DNA of 64,000 nucleotides from DATFDN01 sp963756545 (GCA_963756545.1 CAVWNY010000003.1:372001-436000); one strand, 5' to 3'; numbered from the stretch's first letter, positions 7,210 through 15,119 are shown. The notes: generated by a model not told the origin, from the sequence alone. Made by a program: numbers and translations.

Positions 7210-8420
7210 CAGGGGAATCGCATATGACCTTGGCCGGGGTGGAGGGGGGGCTTGCGGCGCGGTGGCGTGCTGGATTCCAAGGATGGGGGCAGCGAAAGCC
7301 CGTCCTCATGGAAGAGTTCGTCGCCTGCTTTGCCGAAGTCATCGACCCACGGCAGGATAACGCCCGCCACAACCTGCATGAACTGCTGCTGATCGCGCTC
7401 TGCACCATGCTCTGCGGCGGTGAGGATTGCTCGGAGATGGCGCTGTTCGGCGAGGCCAAGGAGCCGTTCCTGCGGCAGTTCCTGCGCCTGCGGCACGGCA
7501 TCCCCAGCCATGACACGTTCAGCCGGGTGTTCCGGCTGCTCGATCCGGCGCCGTTCGAGGCCTGCTTCATCCGCTTCATGCAACGCTTCGCCGAGGGCTT
7601 GCGAGGCGTGGTGGCGATTGACGGCAAGACGTTGCGGCGCTCCTTCGACCGGGCCGCGGGCAAATCGCCGCTGCATATGCTGCACGCCTGGTCAGCGGAT
7701 CAGCGGCTGCTGCTGGGCCAGCTTGCCGTCGATGGCAAGTCGAACGAAATCACGGCAGTGCCGAAACTGCTGGAACTGCTGTCGCTGAAGGGCTGCATCG
7801 TGACCGCCGATGCGCTTAACTGCCAGCGCGCCATTGCCGCAAAAGCGGTGGCCCAGGGCGCCGACTATGTCCTGGCGCTGAAGGGCAACCAAGGCAGCTT
7901 GCACGACGACGTCCGCACCTTCCTTGAAGATACGGCGCGTCCGCCCGAGACCACCCATACGACGGTTGATGGCCATCACGGCCGTATCGAAACCCGAACC
8001 AGCCTGGTCTCGACCGACATCGCTTGGCTGCAAGAACAGCACGCCTGGCCGGGGCTCGCCGCCATCGGCCGCGTCGTCCGCACCCGCGAACTCGGCACCC
8101 AGACCAGCACCGAAACCGCCTACTACGTGCTCAGCACGGCACTCTCCGCCGAGCGCTTCGGCGAAGTTGCCCGAGCGCACTGGGGCGTGGAGAACGGACT
8201 GCACTGGGTTCTCGACGTGACCATGAATGAGGACCAGGCACGCAACCACAAGGATCACGGGCCGCAGAACATTGCCCTGCTGCGACGCCTGGCCCTCAAC
8301 CTCGCCAAGCTGGAAGGCTCAAAAGGCTCCATGAAGGGCAAGCTCAAGCGTGCCGGGTGGGACAATGACTTCCTCGGCCGCCTTCTTGCCCAGGTCGGCA
8401 GCACCCAAATGCGATAGCTG
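7210..8420 (+). mobile_element. ISAs1-family insertion sequence, complete
   Basis: This 1211-bp element carries one transposase gene (7308-8417). Its ends are imperfect terminal inverted repeats: the left begins CAGGGGAATCGCATATG and the right, read inward, CAGCTATCGCATTTG. The flanks carry the 10-bp direct duplication gctacacggg. It lies between amiC and mrcA, in the opposite orientation to both. Without it the two genes would be about 47 bp apart. The exact duplication and intact transposase suggest a fairly recent insertion. Confidence 0.92.
7308..8417 (+). CDS. ISAs1 family transposase
   Basis: This 369-residue DDE transposase has the ISAs1 hallmarks: an N-terminal DPRQDNARHNLHELLLIALC block (DUF4338/H-repeat-associated N-terminus), the first catalytic Asp in AIDGKTLRRS, the second around VTADAL, the ALKGNQ block, and the C-terminal Glu region around RAHWGVENGLHWVLDVTMNED. 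The ATG at 7308 is preferred because an upstream extension would cross the IS end and its flank. The stop lies three bases from the right end of the element. No frameshift or stop is visible, so it may be active. Confidence 0.92.
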   Translation: MEEFVACFAEVIDPRQDNARHNLHELLLIALCTMLCGGEDCSEMALFGEAKEPFLRQFLRLRHGIPSHDTFSRVFRLLDPAPFEACFIRFMQRFAEGLRGVVAIDGKTLRRSFDRAAGKSPLHMLHAWSADQRLLLGQLAVDGKSNEITAVPKLLELLSLKGCIVTADALNCQRAIAAKAVAQGADYVLALKGNQGSLHDDVRTFLEDTARPPETTHTTVDGHHGRIETRTSLVSTDIAWLQEQHAWPGLAAIGRVVRTRELGTQTSTETAYYVLSTALSAERFGEVARAHWGVENGLHWVLDVTMNEDQARNHKDHGPQNIALLRRLALNLAKLEGSKGSMKGKLKRAGWDNDFLGRLLAQVGSTQMR

Positions 8421-8430
8421 GCTACACGGG
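8421..8430. repeat. Target-site duplication of the ISAs1 element, right copy
   Basis: This is the exact repeat of 7200-7209 immediately after the right IS end. It contains the complement of the amiC stop codon (cta, 8422-8424), so transposition hit the last codons of amiC and left its stop intact. Confidence 0.92.
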
Positions 8431-9306
8431 CTTGTCGCCCCCGACTAGGGCGGCCGTGTGTCCGGTCGCGGCGAAGTAGGCGTCCACCGCGTCGCGCATG
8501 GAAAGCGCGACCAGGGCGCGGTGACTCGGCCGGCGCAGTTCGGCCTCGTCGCGCGGGTTGGACATGAAGCCCATCTCGACCAGCACGCTCGGGATGTCGG
8601 CCGCCTTCAGCACGACGAACCCGGCGTGCCGCTCGGGGTTCGGCAGCATCGGCAACGCGCGGTCCAGGCTGCTCACCAGATCGCGCGCGAGCCGCGCCGA
8701 GCCGACGCGGGTCTCTCGCTGCACCAGGCTCGCCAGGATGCGGGCGACGTCAGGCGGGACGGCGCGGAAGGCGGGGCCGCCGAATCGGTCGGCGCTGTTC
8801 TCGCGCTGGGCGAGTTGGGCGGTCTGCGCGTCCGACGCGCTGGTCGCGAGGGTGTAGACGCTCGCGCCGCGCACGTCATGATCGCTGAGAGCGTCCGCGT
8901 GCATGGAGACGAACAAGGCCGCCCCGTGCTCCTGCGCCCGCGCCACCCGCTCCTCCAGCGGGACGAAGCGGTCGGCGACGCGGGTCATCGCCACGCGGTA
9001 GCGTCCGGAAGCTCCCAGAAGGCGGCCCAGCTCGATGGCGGTCGCGAGCGCGACTTGCTTCTCGTAGGTGCCGGACACGCCGATCGCGCCGGGGTCCTTG
9101 CCGCCATGCCCTGGGTCGAGCATGACGAGCGGGGCCGGCGCGCGCGCGCCGTGCGCCGGCCCCGGGTGCAAGGGCACCGGGGTTCCGAGGACCGCCGCGC
9201 GGGCGGCGTCCGCGAAGCGCGGTGGCAGAAGGAAGGTGCCGACGACGGCGAGACCCGAGCCGGCACGGCTGAGCAGCAGGCGACGTGTGATCGGCCAATC
9301 GACCAT
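8422..9306 (-). CDS. amiC: N-acetylmuramoyl-L-alanine amidase (AmiC-type)
   Basis: This 294-residue zinc amidase cleaves the bond between MurNAc and the stem peptide during septum splitting. The N-terminus (ITRRLLLSRAG, residues 6-16, followed by a hydrophobic stretch and an Ala-rich site) looks like a Tat signal. The Amidase_3 domain starts at about residue 58 with LDPGHGGKDPG (zinc His67), a second ligand Glu82 in YEKQVAL, SMHADA (third zinc His) and the catalytic Glu in VLVEMGFMSN. An AMIN domain is absent. It was probably the promoter-proximal gene of amiC-mrcA-prfB; an IS now follows directly on its stop codon. It is divergent from rne. Confidence 0.93.
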   Translation of the reverse strand: MVDWPITRRLLLSRAGSGLAVVGTFLLPPRFADAARAAVLGTPVPLHPGPAHGARAPAPLVMLDPGHGGKDPGAIGVSGTYEKQVALATAIELGRLLGASGRYRVAMTRVADRFVPLEERVARAQEHGAALFVSMHADALSDHDVRGASVYTLATSASDAQTAQLAQRENSADRFGGPAFRAVPPDVARILASLVQRETRVGSARLARDLVSSLDRALPMLPNPERHAGFVVLKAADIPSVLVEMGFMSNPRDEAELRRPSHRALVALSMRDAVDAYFAATGHTAALVGGDKPV

Positions 9307-9844
9307 GCGGCATTCTTACCATGCCGCATCCGGAAATGCACGTTCGCCGTTGACGTCGTGGGTCAGATAGAGGGAGCGGGGAGGCACGGCCGGGTCGCGC
9401 GGTTCGACCTTGCGACCCGCGGCGACTTGGCTCATGCTGTGTTCGCCCGATGACGCGCCGGGCGCCGCCCGTAGGTGCGGCGCCCGGACCCGGCGGGCAG
9501 GTCGCGGCTATCTGTTGACCCGTGTGGCGTTTGATCGCTGAAGCTGGTCCGGGTGTCCGTTGGCCGCCGCCTCGCGTCATCGTCCGTGCCGCGCCGATCC
9601 CGGCGCGCCGGGGTCGCCTGCCTTTCGGCCGGCCGGCAGATGACCTGACGGCGCCGGTCGATCAGGCCGTGCCGCCATTTACGCCGAGGACGGATGACCG
9701 CCGCCGCGCACACTTTTCCCGCCACGACGGATCTTCGTCTCCTGACACATTCATGGAGCCGCTCGCCGGCCCGCGCGCCCGGACGGAAAAGCCCCGTCTC
9801 GGCGGTGCCGGGTGGCCCCGCGGCGCACCGGAGTTTCCCAGTTC
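9307..9844. promoter_or_regulatory. 538-bp divergent intergenic region, probable rne leader
   Basis: This gap between divergent amiC and rne must hold both promoters. I cannot place convincing -35/-10 boxes. The most evident structure is a perfect 10-bp stem (cgggcgccgc, 9459-9468, and gcggcgcccg, 9477-9486) with an 8-base loop. Long structured leaders are used for RNase E autoregulation in other bacteria, so a similar role is possible but unproven. No gene with a plausible start was found in the gap. Confidence 0.45.
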
Positions 9845-11806
9845 ATGACCAAGCGCATGTTGATCGATGCCACGCACGCCGAAGAAACCCGCGTCGTGGT
9901 GCTGGAAGGTAATCGCCTCGAGGACTTCGACGTCGAGACATCCACCAAGCGGCAGCTCAAGGGCAACATCTATCTCGCCAAGGTCGTCCGCGTTGAGCCC
10001 AGCCTGCAGGCTGCGTTCGTCGAGTACGGCGGCGGCCGCCACGGCTTCCTCGCTTTCGGCGAGATCCATCCCGACTACTACCAGATCCCCGTCGCCGACC
10101 GGCAGCGCCTGTTGGAGATGCAGGCCGAGGATGCCAAGCGCGAGCAGGAGGAGGACGACCGGGCCGCCTCCGAAGACGGTGCCGGCGGCAAGCCTTCATT
10201 CGACCACGCTCTCCCCGTTTCCGACGCCGGTGCGACCGACCTCGATGCGGGGCAGGAGCCGGACGAGACCGACCTGACCGCGACCGGCCGGGTCGAGGCG
10301 GCGGAGGGCGCGGAGATCGGCGCGGTCGACGAATCGGGCCCGCTCGCGGCTCAGCCCTCCGCGATCATCGTGGACGTGCTGCGCGGGCCGGAGGCGCCGG
10401 TCGACCAGCCGGAGACGGAGGACGAATCGGCGCACGAACCGGACGAGATCGAGCAATCCGACCGGGTCGAGCCCGGCCGACTGACGCCCCCGGCCGACGC
10501 CGTCATCCTTGTTGAGGAGACCGACCCGGCCCAGTCGGAGGGAGAGGAGCTTGGCGAGGCCCCCGACAACGATCACCCCGCCGAGGCCCGTGGCGGCGAG
10601 AGCGTCGCCGATGCGTCCCCGCCGGAGACGATCGGCGGGGACCACGATGGCGTCGAGGAATCGCGCGAGCGCCGCAGCCCGCCCCGGTTCACGCGCAACT
10701 ACAAGATTCAAGAGGTCATCAAACGCCGGCAGATCCTGCTGGTGCAGGTGGTCAAGGAGGAGCGCGGCACGAAGGGCGCGGCGCTGACCACCTATCTCTC
10801 GCTCGCCGGGCGCTATTGCGTGCTGATGCCGAATTCTCCGCGCGGCGGCGGCATCTCGCGCAAGATCACCTCGCTGGCTGACCGAAGGCGGCTGAAGGAG
10901 GCCACGGCCGAGCTCGACCTGCCCAGAGGCATGGGCCTGATCGTGCGCACCGCCGGGGCCAATCGCCCGAAGCCGGAAATCAAGCGCGACTGCGAGTACC
11001 TGCTGCGCCTTTGGGACGACATTCGCGAGCACACGCTGCGCTCGGTCGCGCCCGCGCAAATCTACGAGGAGGCGAGCCTCATCAAGCGCTCGATCCGCGA
11101 CGTCTATTCGCGCGACGTCGACGAGTTGATCGTCGATGGCGAGGAGGGCTGGCGCGCCGCGCGCGACTTCATGCGGATGCTGATGCCGACCCACGCCAAG
11201 AAGGTGCAGCTCTGGCGCGAGCCGCACCCGTTGTTCGCGCGCTACCAGGTGGACGCGCAGCTCGACGCGATGCTGACGCCGACCGTGCAGCTCCGCTCCG
11301 GCGGCTACCTGGTGATCAACCAGACCGAGGCGTTGGTGGCGGTCGACGTCAACTCGGGCCGCTCGACGCGCGAGCCGCTGCCGGAGGTGTCCGCGCCGGG
11401 TGCCGAGCAACCCGATCTGCCGCCGGGCTATGCCGGCCCGACGCCGGCCAACCCGTTCGGCGGCAATGCGTTCGACATCTTCGATGTGCTGGAGCAGGCC
11501 GAGGCGCAGGCCGAGGCGGCCGCGACCCCTGCTTTGCCTCGGATCGTCGGGCCGGAAATCGCCCCCGAGCCGGAGCCGGTCGAACCGGCGATGATCCCGA
11601 CGGCCATTCCCGGTGCGGCGGAGCCGGATGCCGCCGACGCGACCGTGGACAGCGAGACCGCCCTGGCCGAAGCACCGGAGGCCGCGCCCGAGCCGCCGCC
11701 GGCTCCGGCCAATGACGAGGTGCTAGGGGAACCAGCCATCAAACCGATCCTGGTCGGCCCCGAGGAGGCTCCTGGCGAGCGCAAGCGGGGGTGGTGGCGG
11801 CGTTGA
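9845..11806 (+). CDS. rne: Ribonuclease E, internally truncated
   Basis: The 653-residue product starts normally: the RNase H-like start and S1 domain (MTKRMLIDATHAEETRVVVL, then QAAFVEYGGGRHGFLAFGEI at about 55-74), an acidic insertion in S1 (about 95-280, usual in alphaproteobacteria), the 5' sensor (GLIVRTAG), and the first half of the DNase I-like site with VDVNSG at 500-505. After residue 510 the expected continuation is absent: no IEET block, no VIDFIDM with the second catalytic Asp, no CPxC zinc link and no small domain. It passes in frame into a Pro/Ala/Glu-rich tail ending RKRGWWRR. It probably still binds RNA but should not cleave it. ATG 9845 is chosen over 9812 by homology. Confidence 0.88.
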   Translation: MTKRMLIDATHAEETRVVVLEGNRLEDFDVETSTKRQLKGNIYLAKVVRVEPSLQAAFVEYGGGRHGFLAFGEIHPDYYQIPVADRQRLLEMQAEDAKREQEEDDRAASEDGAGGKPSFDHALPVSDAGATDLDAGQEPDETDLTATGRVEAAEGAEIGAVDESGPLAAQPSAIIVDVLRGPEAPVDQPETEDESAHEPDEIEQSDRVEPGRLTPPADAVILVEETDPAQSEGEELGEAPDNDHPAEARGGESVADASPPETIGGDHDGVEESRERRSPPRFTRNYKIQEVIKRRQILLVQVVKEERGTKGAALTTYLSLAGRYCVLMPNSPRGGGISRKITSLADRRRLKEATAELDLPRGMGLIVRTAGANRPKPEIKRDCEYLLRLWDDIREHTLRSVAPAQIYEEASLIKRSIRDVYSRDVDELIVDGEEGWRAARDFMRMLMPTHAKKVQLWREPHPLFARYQVDAQLDAMLTPTVQLRSGGYLVINQTEALVAVDVNSGRSTREPLPEVSAPGAEQPDLPPGYAGPTPANPFGGNAFDIFDVLEQAEAQAEAAATPALPRIVGPEIAPEPEPVEPAMIPTAIPGAAEPDAADATVDSETALAEAPEAAPEPPPAPANDEVLGEPAIKPILVGPEEAPGERKRGWWRR

Positions 11807-11839
11807 CGCGCAAGCGGACTGGGGTCGGTCGCGAACGAT

Positions 11840-11958
11840 CTACCCCATCGCCGCCGCCACCCAGTTCGCCCAGGCCAGCACGCCCCGATCCTCGCCGTTG
11901 CGCCCGACGACCTGAAGGCCCAGCGGCAGGCCGTTGGGGCCGGTGCCGGCCGGCACCG
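11840..11958 (-). pseudogene. Relic: 3' end of a second amidase gene
   Basis: Bases 11807-11958 match 12861-13012, the end and downstream flank of the intact amidase gene, at roughly 85 % by eye, including the stop codon (cta, 11840-11842). Homology ends abruptly near 11958. It lies 33 bp after the rne stop. With the fragment at 12753-12811 it shows that a second amidase copy once lay here and was broken. Confidence 0.8.
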
Positions 11959-12046
11959 GTTGGCAATTCCGCCTGTGACCTGCAATGTGTCATAGCGTGA
12001 CGCGGTATCGGCGCGTTCGCTACAGGAGGAAGGGGAAACGTATCTA

Positions 12047-12622
12047 GTGGTTAGAGCTATCAAGCATCTCGAATCGATTCTCATTCCGGGGGAAACGGTC
12101 GAATGCACCGCGATACAACGACGGATTTTCGCTATTTTCCACCGTCGTCACCTCGTTGCAGCCACAAATAATCGCTTTATCGGCATGACCCGCGGCCTTT
12201 TGGGCGGCTTTAAACCTGAGACTATTCGATGGCAGGATCTCAAGAACATCGACATCAGCACCGGGATTATTGGCGCGAAAATACGCGTCACCGCGCTTGA
12301 CCATCCCGACCTAGCCACCGCGCAAGGCTCTTTTGTCGTCGCCTTTACCGGCCTCCGAAAAGCCGAAACGCAAAGCGTCTACCGAGTTTGTCAGGCTGAG
12401 GAACAAGCGTGGCGTGAGAAACGCCGATTGAGGGAGCTTGAGGAATTGCGCGCGAAGTCTGGCGGCTTTCAGCTAGGTTCCGGCGCGTCGAGCAATTCTG
12501 CCGCGAGCAGCGACCAGGACCCAACCACACGCCTCGCGCACGCGAAGAACATGCTTGACCAGAACCTTATCAGCGATTCGGAATACCATACGATCAAGGC
12601 GCAAATTCTCAGCCGGATCTAA
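12047..12622 (+). CDS. PH-domain/SHOCT-domain protein
   Basis: This 191-residue protein has an N-terminal bacterial PH-like fold (about 10-110: PGETVECTAIQRRIF, then HLVAATNNRFIGMTRGLL, then RWQDLKNIDI), a charged helix (REKRRLRELEELR), a Ser-rich linker, and a C-terminal SHOCT motif (DPTTRLAHAKNMLDQNLISDSEYHTIKAQIL). These combinations are common accessory proteins of unclear function, probably oligomerising or membrane-associated. The start is GTG 12047. Base composition is visibly poorer in G+C than the neighbours. It is inserted between two fragments of a broken amidase gene, which points to acquisition. No partner gene is present. Confidence 0.8.
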   Translation: MVRAIKHLESILIPGETVECTAIQRRIFAIFHRRHLVAATNNRFIGMTRGLLGGFKPETIRWQDLKNIDISTGIIGAKIRVTALDHPDLATAQGSFVVAFTGLRKAETQSVYRVCQAEEQAWREKRRLRELEELRAKSGGFQLGSGASSNSAASSDQDPTTRLAHAKNMLDQNLISDSEYHTIKAQILSRI

Positions 12623-12752
12623 CCACGTGTCGGGCGATAGCGTTTTGTTTACGGCGGCGCAAGCCGCCAATTTACTGCGATGGAGAACTGCAACGGCGCA
12701 TTTGCAGCGCGGCGACTGGACAGGTCGATATCCAAGCCCTTTGAAGAGCGTT

Positions 12753-12811
12753 AACGCAAACTCCGTCGTGACGGTCTTGCCTATCACAAATTGCGCCCGC
12801 ATGCCGCGCCC
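12753..12811 (-). pseudogene. Relic: internal fragment of a second amidase gene
   Basis: These roughly 59 bases match 13812-13867 of the intact amidase at about 80 % with a small indel. On the minus strand they encode VIGKTVTTEFA, the block after the predicted catalytic Lys region of the intact protein (IIGKTVTTEFA). No reading frame continues into the rest of an amidase on either side, so it is a dead fragment. The surrounding 12623-12893 carries nothing else recognisable except the rne-tail relic. Confidence 0.72.
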
Positions 12812-12825
12812 TGGGAGCCGGAAAC

Positions 12826-12870
12826 CGGCCATCAAGCCGATCCTGATAGGCTCCGGCTGAGCGCAAGCGG
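12826..12870 (+). pseudogene. Relic: fragment of an rne 3' end
   Basis: The sequence around ccatcaagccgatcctgat, followed by gcgcaagcgggg, repeats the codons near the end of rne (11745-11787) with substitutions and a short deletion. It is followed by the same spacer that separates rne from the amidase relic on the left. It is thus a second, degraded rne-amidase junction. Confidence 0.65.
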
Positions 12871-12893
12871 GGATCGGGGTTGGTGCGAACCAC

Positions 12894-14174
12894 CTACCCG
12901 ATCGCCGCCGCCACCCAGTTCGCCCAGGCCAGCACGTTCCGATCCTCCCCGTGCCGCCCGACGATCTGAAGGCCCAGCGGTAGGCCGTTGGGGCCCGTGC
13001 CGGCCGGCACCGTCACGCAGGGGACGTGCAGGCTGGTCCAGATGAAGTTGAACGTCGGATCGCCGGTCCACTCCAGTCCGGCCGGCGCCTCGCCGGGCGC
13101 GGCCGGGGTGACGAGCACGTCCAGCCCCTCCGTCGCCTGGGCAAAGCCTCGCTGCGTGCGCCGGAACACCGCATAGGCGTCGTCCAGTGCCGCCGGCCCT
13201 TGCCGCAGCCCGAACTCCAGCCGGTCGAGCAGCTGTGCGCTGATCTGTCCGCGCTCGGCAGCCAGTTCCCAGCCCAGCGCGCGGGCACTCTCGTTGTTCA
13301 TCACCACCGGGTGCGTCTCGGCGAGGGCGGCGTAGTCGGCGGGCAGTTCGCGATCGGACACCTCGGCGCCGGCGCGAGCGAGCACGTCGGCGGCACGGGC
13401 CAGCAACGCCTGCGTCTCGGGAAGTGCCATGTCCCAGCTCGGAGAACGGCAGATGCCGATGCGCGGCGCCCGGTCGGGGCGGCGGTCCGGGTCGCCGAGG
13501 TCGCGGCCGGAGACGCTGCCGGCCAGGAGCGCGCAGTCCGCCACGGCGCGCGCCATCACGCCGACCGTGTCGAGGCTGTCGGCCATGATTTTCATGCCGA
13601 TCCGGCTGATCAGGCCGAAGCTCGGCTTGTAGCCTACGATTCCGCAATAGGCGGCCGGGCGGATCACGCTGCCCGCCGTCTGCGTCCCGTAGGCGAGCGG
13701 GAAGAAGAAATCCGCCACCCCCGCCGCCGAGCCGCTGGACGAGCCACCCGGGGTGTGGCCGAGGGGTGTGTGCAAGGCGTGGGGATTGGCCGTCGACCCC
13801 GGCTTGCGGGTGGCGAACTCGGTGGTGACGGTCTTGCCGATGATCACTGCGCCCGCCTGCCGCGCCCAGGCGACCGCGGCGGCATCCGCCTTCGGCCGCC
13901 AGCCCCGCCATATCGGGGAGCCGTATTCCGCCGGCATGTCGGCGGTGTCGAGCACGTCCTTTACGCCGAGCGGCAGTCCGTGCAGGGCGCCGGCGCGCGC
14001 CCCGGCGGCAGCCCGGCGCGCGGCCGCCGGGTCGAACCAGGCGAAGGCATGTACGCTCGGCTCGCGCGTGGCGATGCGATCCAGGCACGCTTCCATCAAG
14101 GCCTCGGCGTGCAACCGTCCGTCGCGGATCAGCGCGGCGGCCTGGATGGCGGAGAGGCGAGATGGGTCGGTCAT
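12894..14174 (-). CDS. Amidase signature family hydrolase
   Basis: This 426-residue protein has the Ser-cisSer-Lys triad blocks: Lys in LGVKDVLDTADMPAEYGS, the Gly/Ser-rich loop PGGSSSGSAAGVA carrying the cis-Ser, and GTQTAGSVIRPA with the nucleophilic Ser. The family hydrolyses amides or ureido bonds (including GatA, allophanate hydrolase and fatty-acid amidases); the absence of gatB/gatC argues against GatA. ATG 14174 is chosen, since the region upstream to 14513 is antisense to the next gene and has no homology. A damaged paralogous copy lies to the left. Confidence 0.9.
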   Translation of the reverse strand: MTDPSRLSAIQAAALIRDGRLHAEALMEACLDRIATREPSVHAFAWFDPAAARRAAAGARAGALHGLPLGVKDVLDTADMPAEYGSPIWRGWRPKADAAAVAWARQAGAVIIGKTVTTEFATRKPGSTANPHALHTPLGHTPGGSSSGSAAGVADFFFPLAYGTQTAGSVIRPAAYCGIVGYKPSFGLISRIGMKIMADSLDTVGVMARAVADCALLAGSVSGRDLGDPDRRPDRAPRIGICRSPSWDMALPETQALLARAADVLARAGAEVSDRELPADYAALAETHPVVMNNESARALGWELAAERGQISAQLLDRLEFGLRQGPAALDDAYAVFRRTQRGFAQATEGLDVLVTPAAPGEAPAGLEWTGDPTFNFIWTSLHVPCVTVPAGTGPNGLPLGLQIVGRHGEDRNVLAWANWVAAAIG

Positions 14175-14244
14175 GGCCAGAATCTCCTGTTTGAGCGAGG
14201 TCAAGACTGGCGCGGGCGGGGAGGCGGGTCCATCCTTCGTCTCG

Positions 14245-14781
14245 ATGAGCCCCTCTGACCCTTCGCCCGCCGTCCAGGTGGGCCGTGGCCCCGGCGGCCA
14301 AGTGACATACGTGGTGGACCTCGCGCCCGAGGAGCTTCCGCGCGTGCGCGGGCGCGATCTGGAACGCGCCTGGTACGCCGCGCGGGAGGCCGCCATCGCT
14401 TCGGACTGGGGGGTCACGCGGGGTTTCCGATTCCGCCGCGCCGACGGCAGCGTGGTCGATCTGGCGCTGGCCGACCGCGACGCGGCGTGCTGGGCGGGCG
14501 CCGTGGACGGCACGGTCGGGCTGTCCAGCTCCTATGGCCTGTCGGTGTGTCTGCGCCTGCTCGCGCTGGTCGATCTCCTGGCCCGCGCCGCGTGGGCCGC
14601 GCCGTTCTGCCGCCTGGCGCGCGATGGGGCGGAGCTGGACGGAACCCTGCTGCGCGCGGCAGCCACGGCGCCGCTGAATTCCGATCTCCGGTTCGAGGAG
14701 ACGCCCTTTCGTGCCCGTCTCGACCGGCCCGCCCTCGCCGCGCCGGTCGGCGTCGCCGCGTTTCAGGGTGGGCAGCCGTGA
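14245..14781 (+). CDS. Conserved-looking hypothetical protein (178 aa)
   Basis: Not recognised. The ATG at 14245 opens a soluble, Arg/Ala-rich protein without signal peptide or clear membrane segment. Blocks such as GQVTYVVDLAPEELPRVRGR and DWGVTRGFRFRRADGSVVDLA look folded and strand-rich. It is divergent from the amidase (71 bp between starts). Its TGA overlaps the GTG of the following lipoprotein gene (GTGA), so the two are probably translated together. Confidence 0.6.
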   Translation: MSPSDPSPAVQVGRGPGGQVTYVVDLAPEELPRVRGRDLERAWYAAREAAIASDWGVTRGFRFRRADGSVVDLALADRDAACWAGAVDGTVGLSSSYGLSVCLRLLALVDLLARAAWAAPFCRLARDGAELDGTLLRAAATAPLNSDLRFEETPFRARLDRPALAAPVGVAAFQGGQP

Positions 14782-15119
14782 GATCGACAACAGTGTTCGC
14801 CATGTCGCTGCTGCTCGTGCTGGGGGCGTGCGCATCGCGGCAGTCCAGCCTCTCCGTCACCGACCGCGAGACGATCGCGGCCTGCCGGACGCGCGCCGAC
14901 GAAGTCTATGAGCGCCTGAACCGGGGATCGATCTACAGCATCAACCAGAACAACGCGCCCAACTCCGCCATAGGCCGTGTCCGCGATCCCACGGCGGCGC
15001 TGTCGGACCGCTTTGCGCGCGACCGCATGGTCGATCGCTGCGTGAAAGGAACCGGGGCGGGCGCCGGTGGCGCGGTCGCTCCGCCCTTCTCCGCCCCGGC
15101 ATCGCTGCCTGCGCGCTGA
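14778..15119 (+). CDS. Small predicted lipoprotein (113 aa)
   Basis: GTG at 14778 overlaps the stop of the preceding gene by four bases. A hydrophobic segment (FAMSLLLVLG) ends in the lipobox LGAC, so the mature protein would be lipidated at that Cys. The rest is short and polar (SVTDRETIAACRTRADEVYERLNRG) with a Gly/Ala/Pro-rich end and two more Cys. No function is recognisable. Co-occurrence with the preceding 178-residue gene is the only context. Confidence 0.65.
   Translation: MRSTTVFAMSLLLVLGACASRQSSLSVTDRETIAACRTRADEVYERLNRGSIYSINQNNAPNSAIGRVRDPTAALSDRFARDRMVDRCVKGTGAGAGGAVAPPFSAPASLPAR

Noticed and set aside
7154..7663. N-terminal extension of mrcA by 170 codons
   Set aside because: The extension reads through the end of the insertion sequence and antisense to its transposase; it has no homology and ATG 7153 begins a normal PBP1A.
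9307..9844. Sigma-70-like boxes (TTGACC at 9515, TTGACG at 9350)
   Set aside because: No acceptable -10 element at 16-18 bp from either.
12473..12835. Minus-strand open frame of 120 codons opposite the PH/SHOCT gene
   Set aside because: It contains the amidase relic block VIGKTVTTEFA but no other amidase sequence; it is a chance frame over a gene fragment.
13753..14244. Upstream part of the long frame containing the 178-residue gene
   Set aside because: It is antisense to the amidase gene and lacks homology; the real start is most likely ATG 14245.
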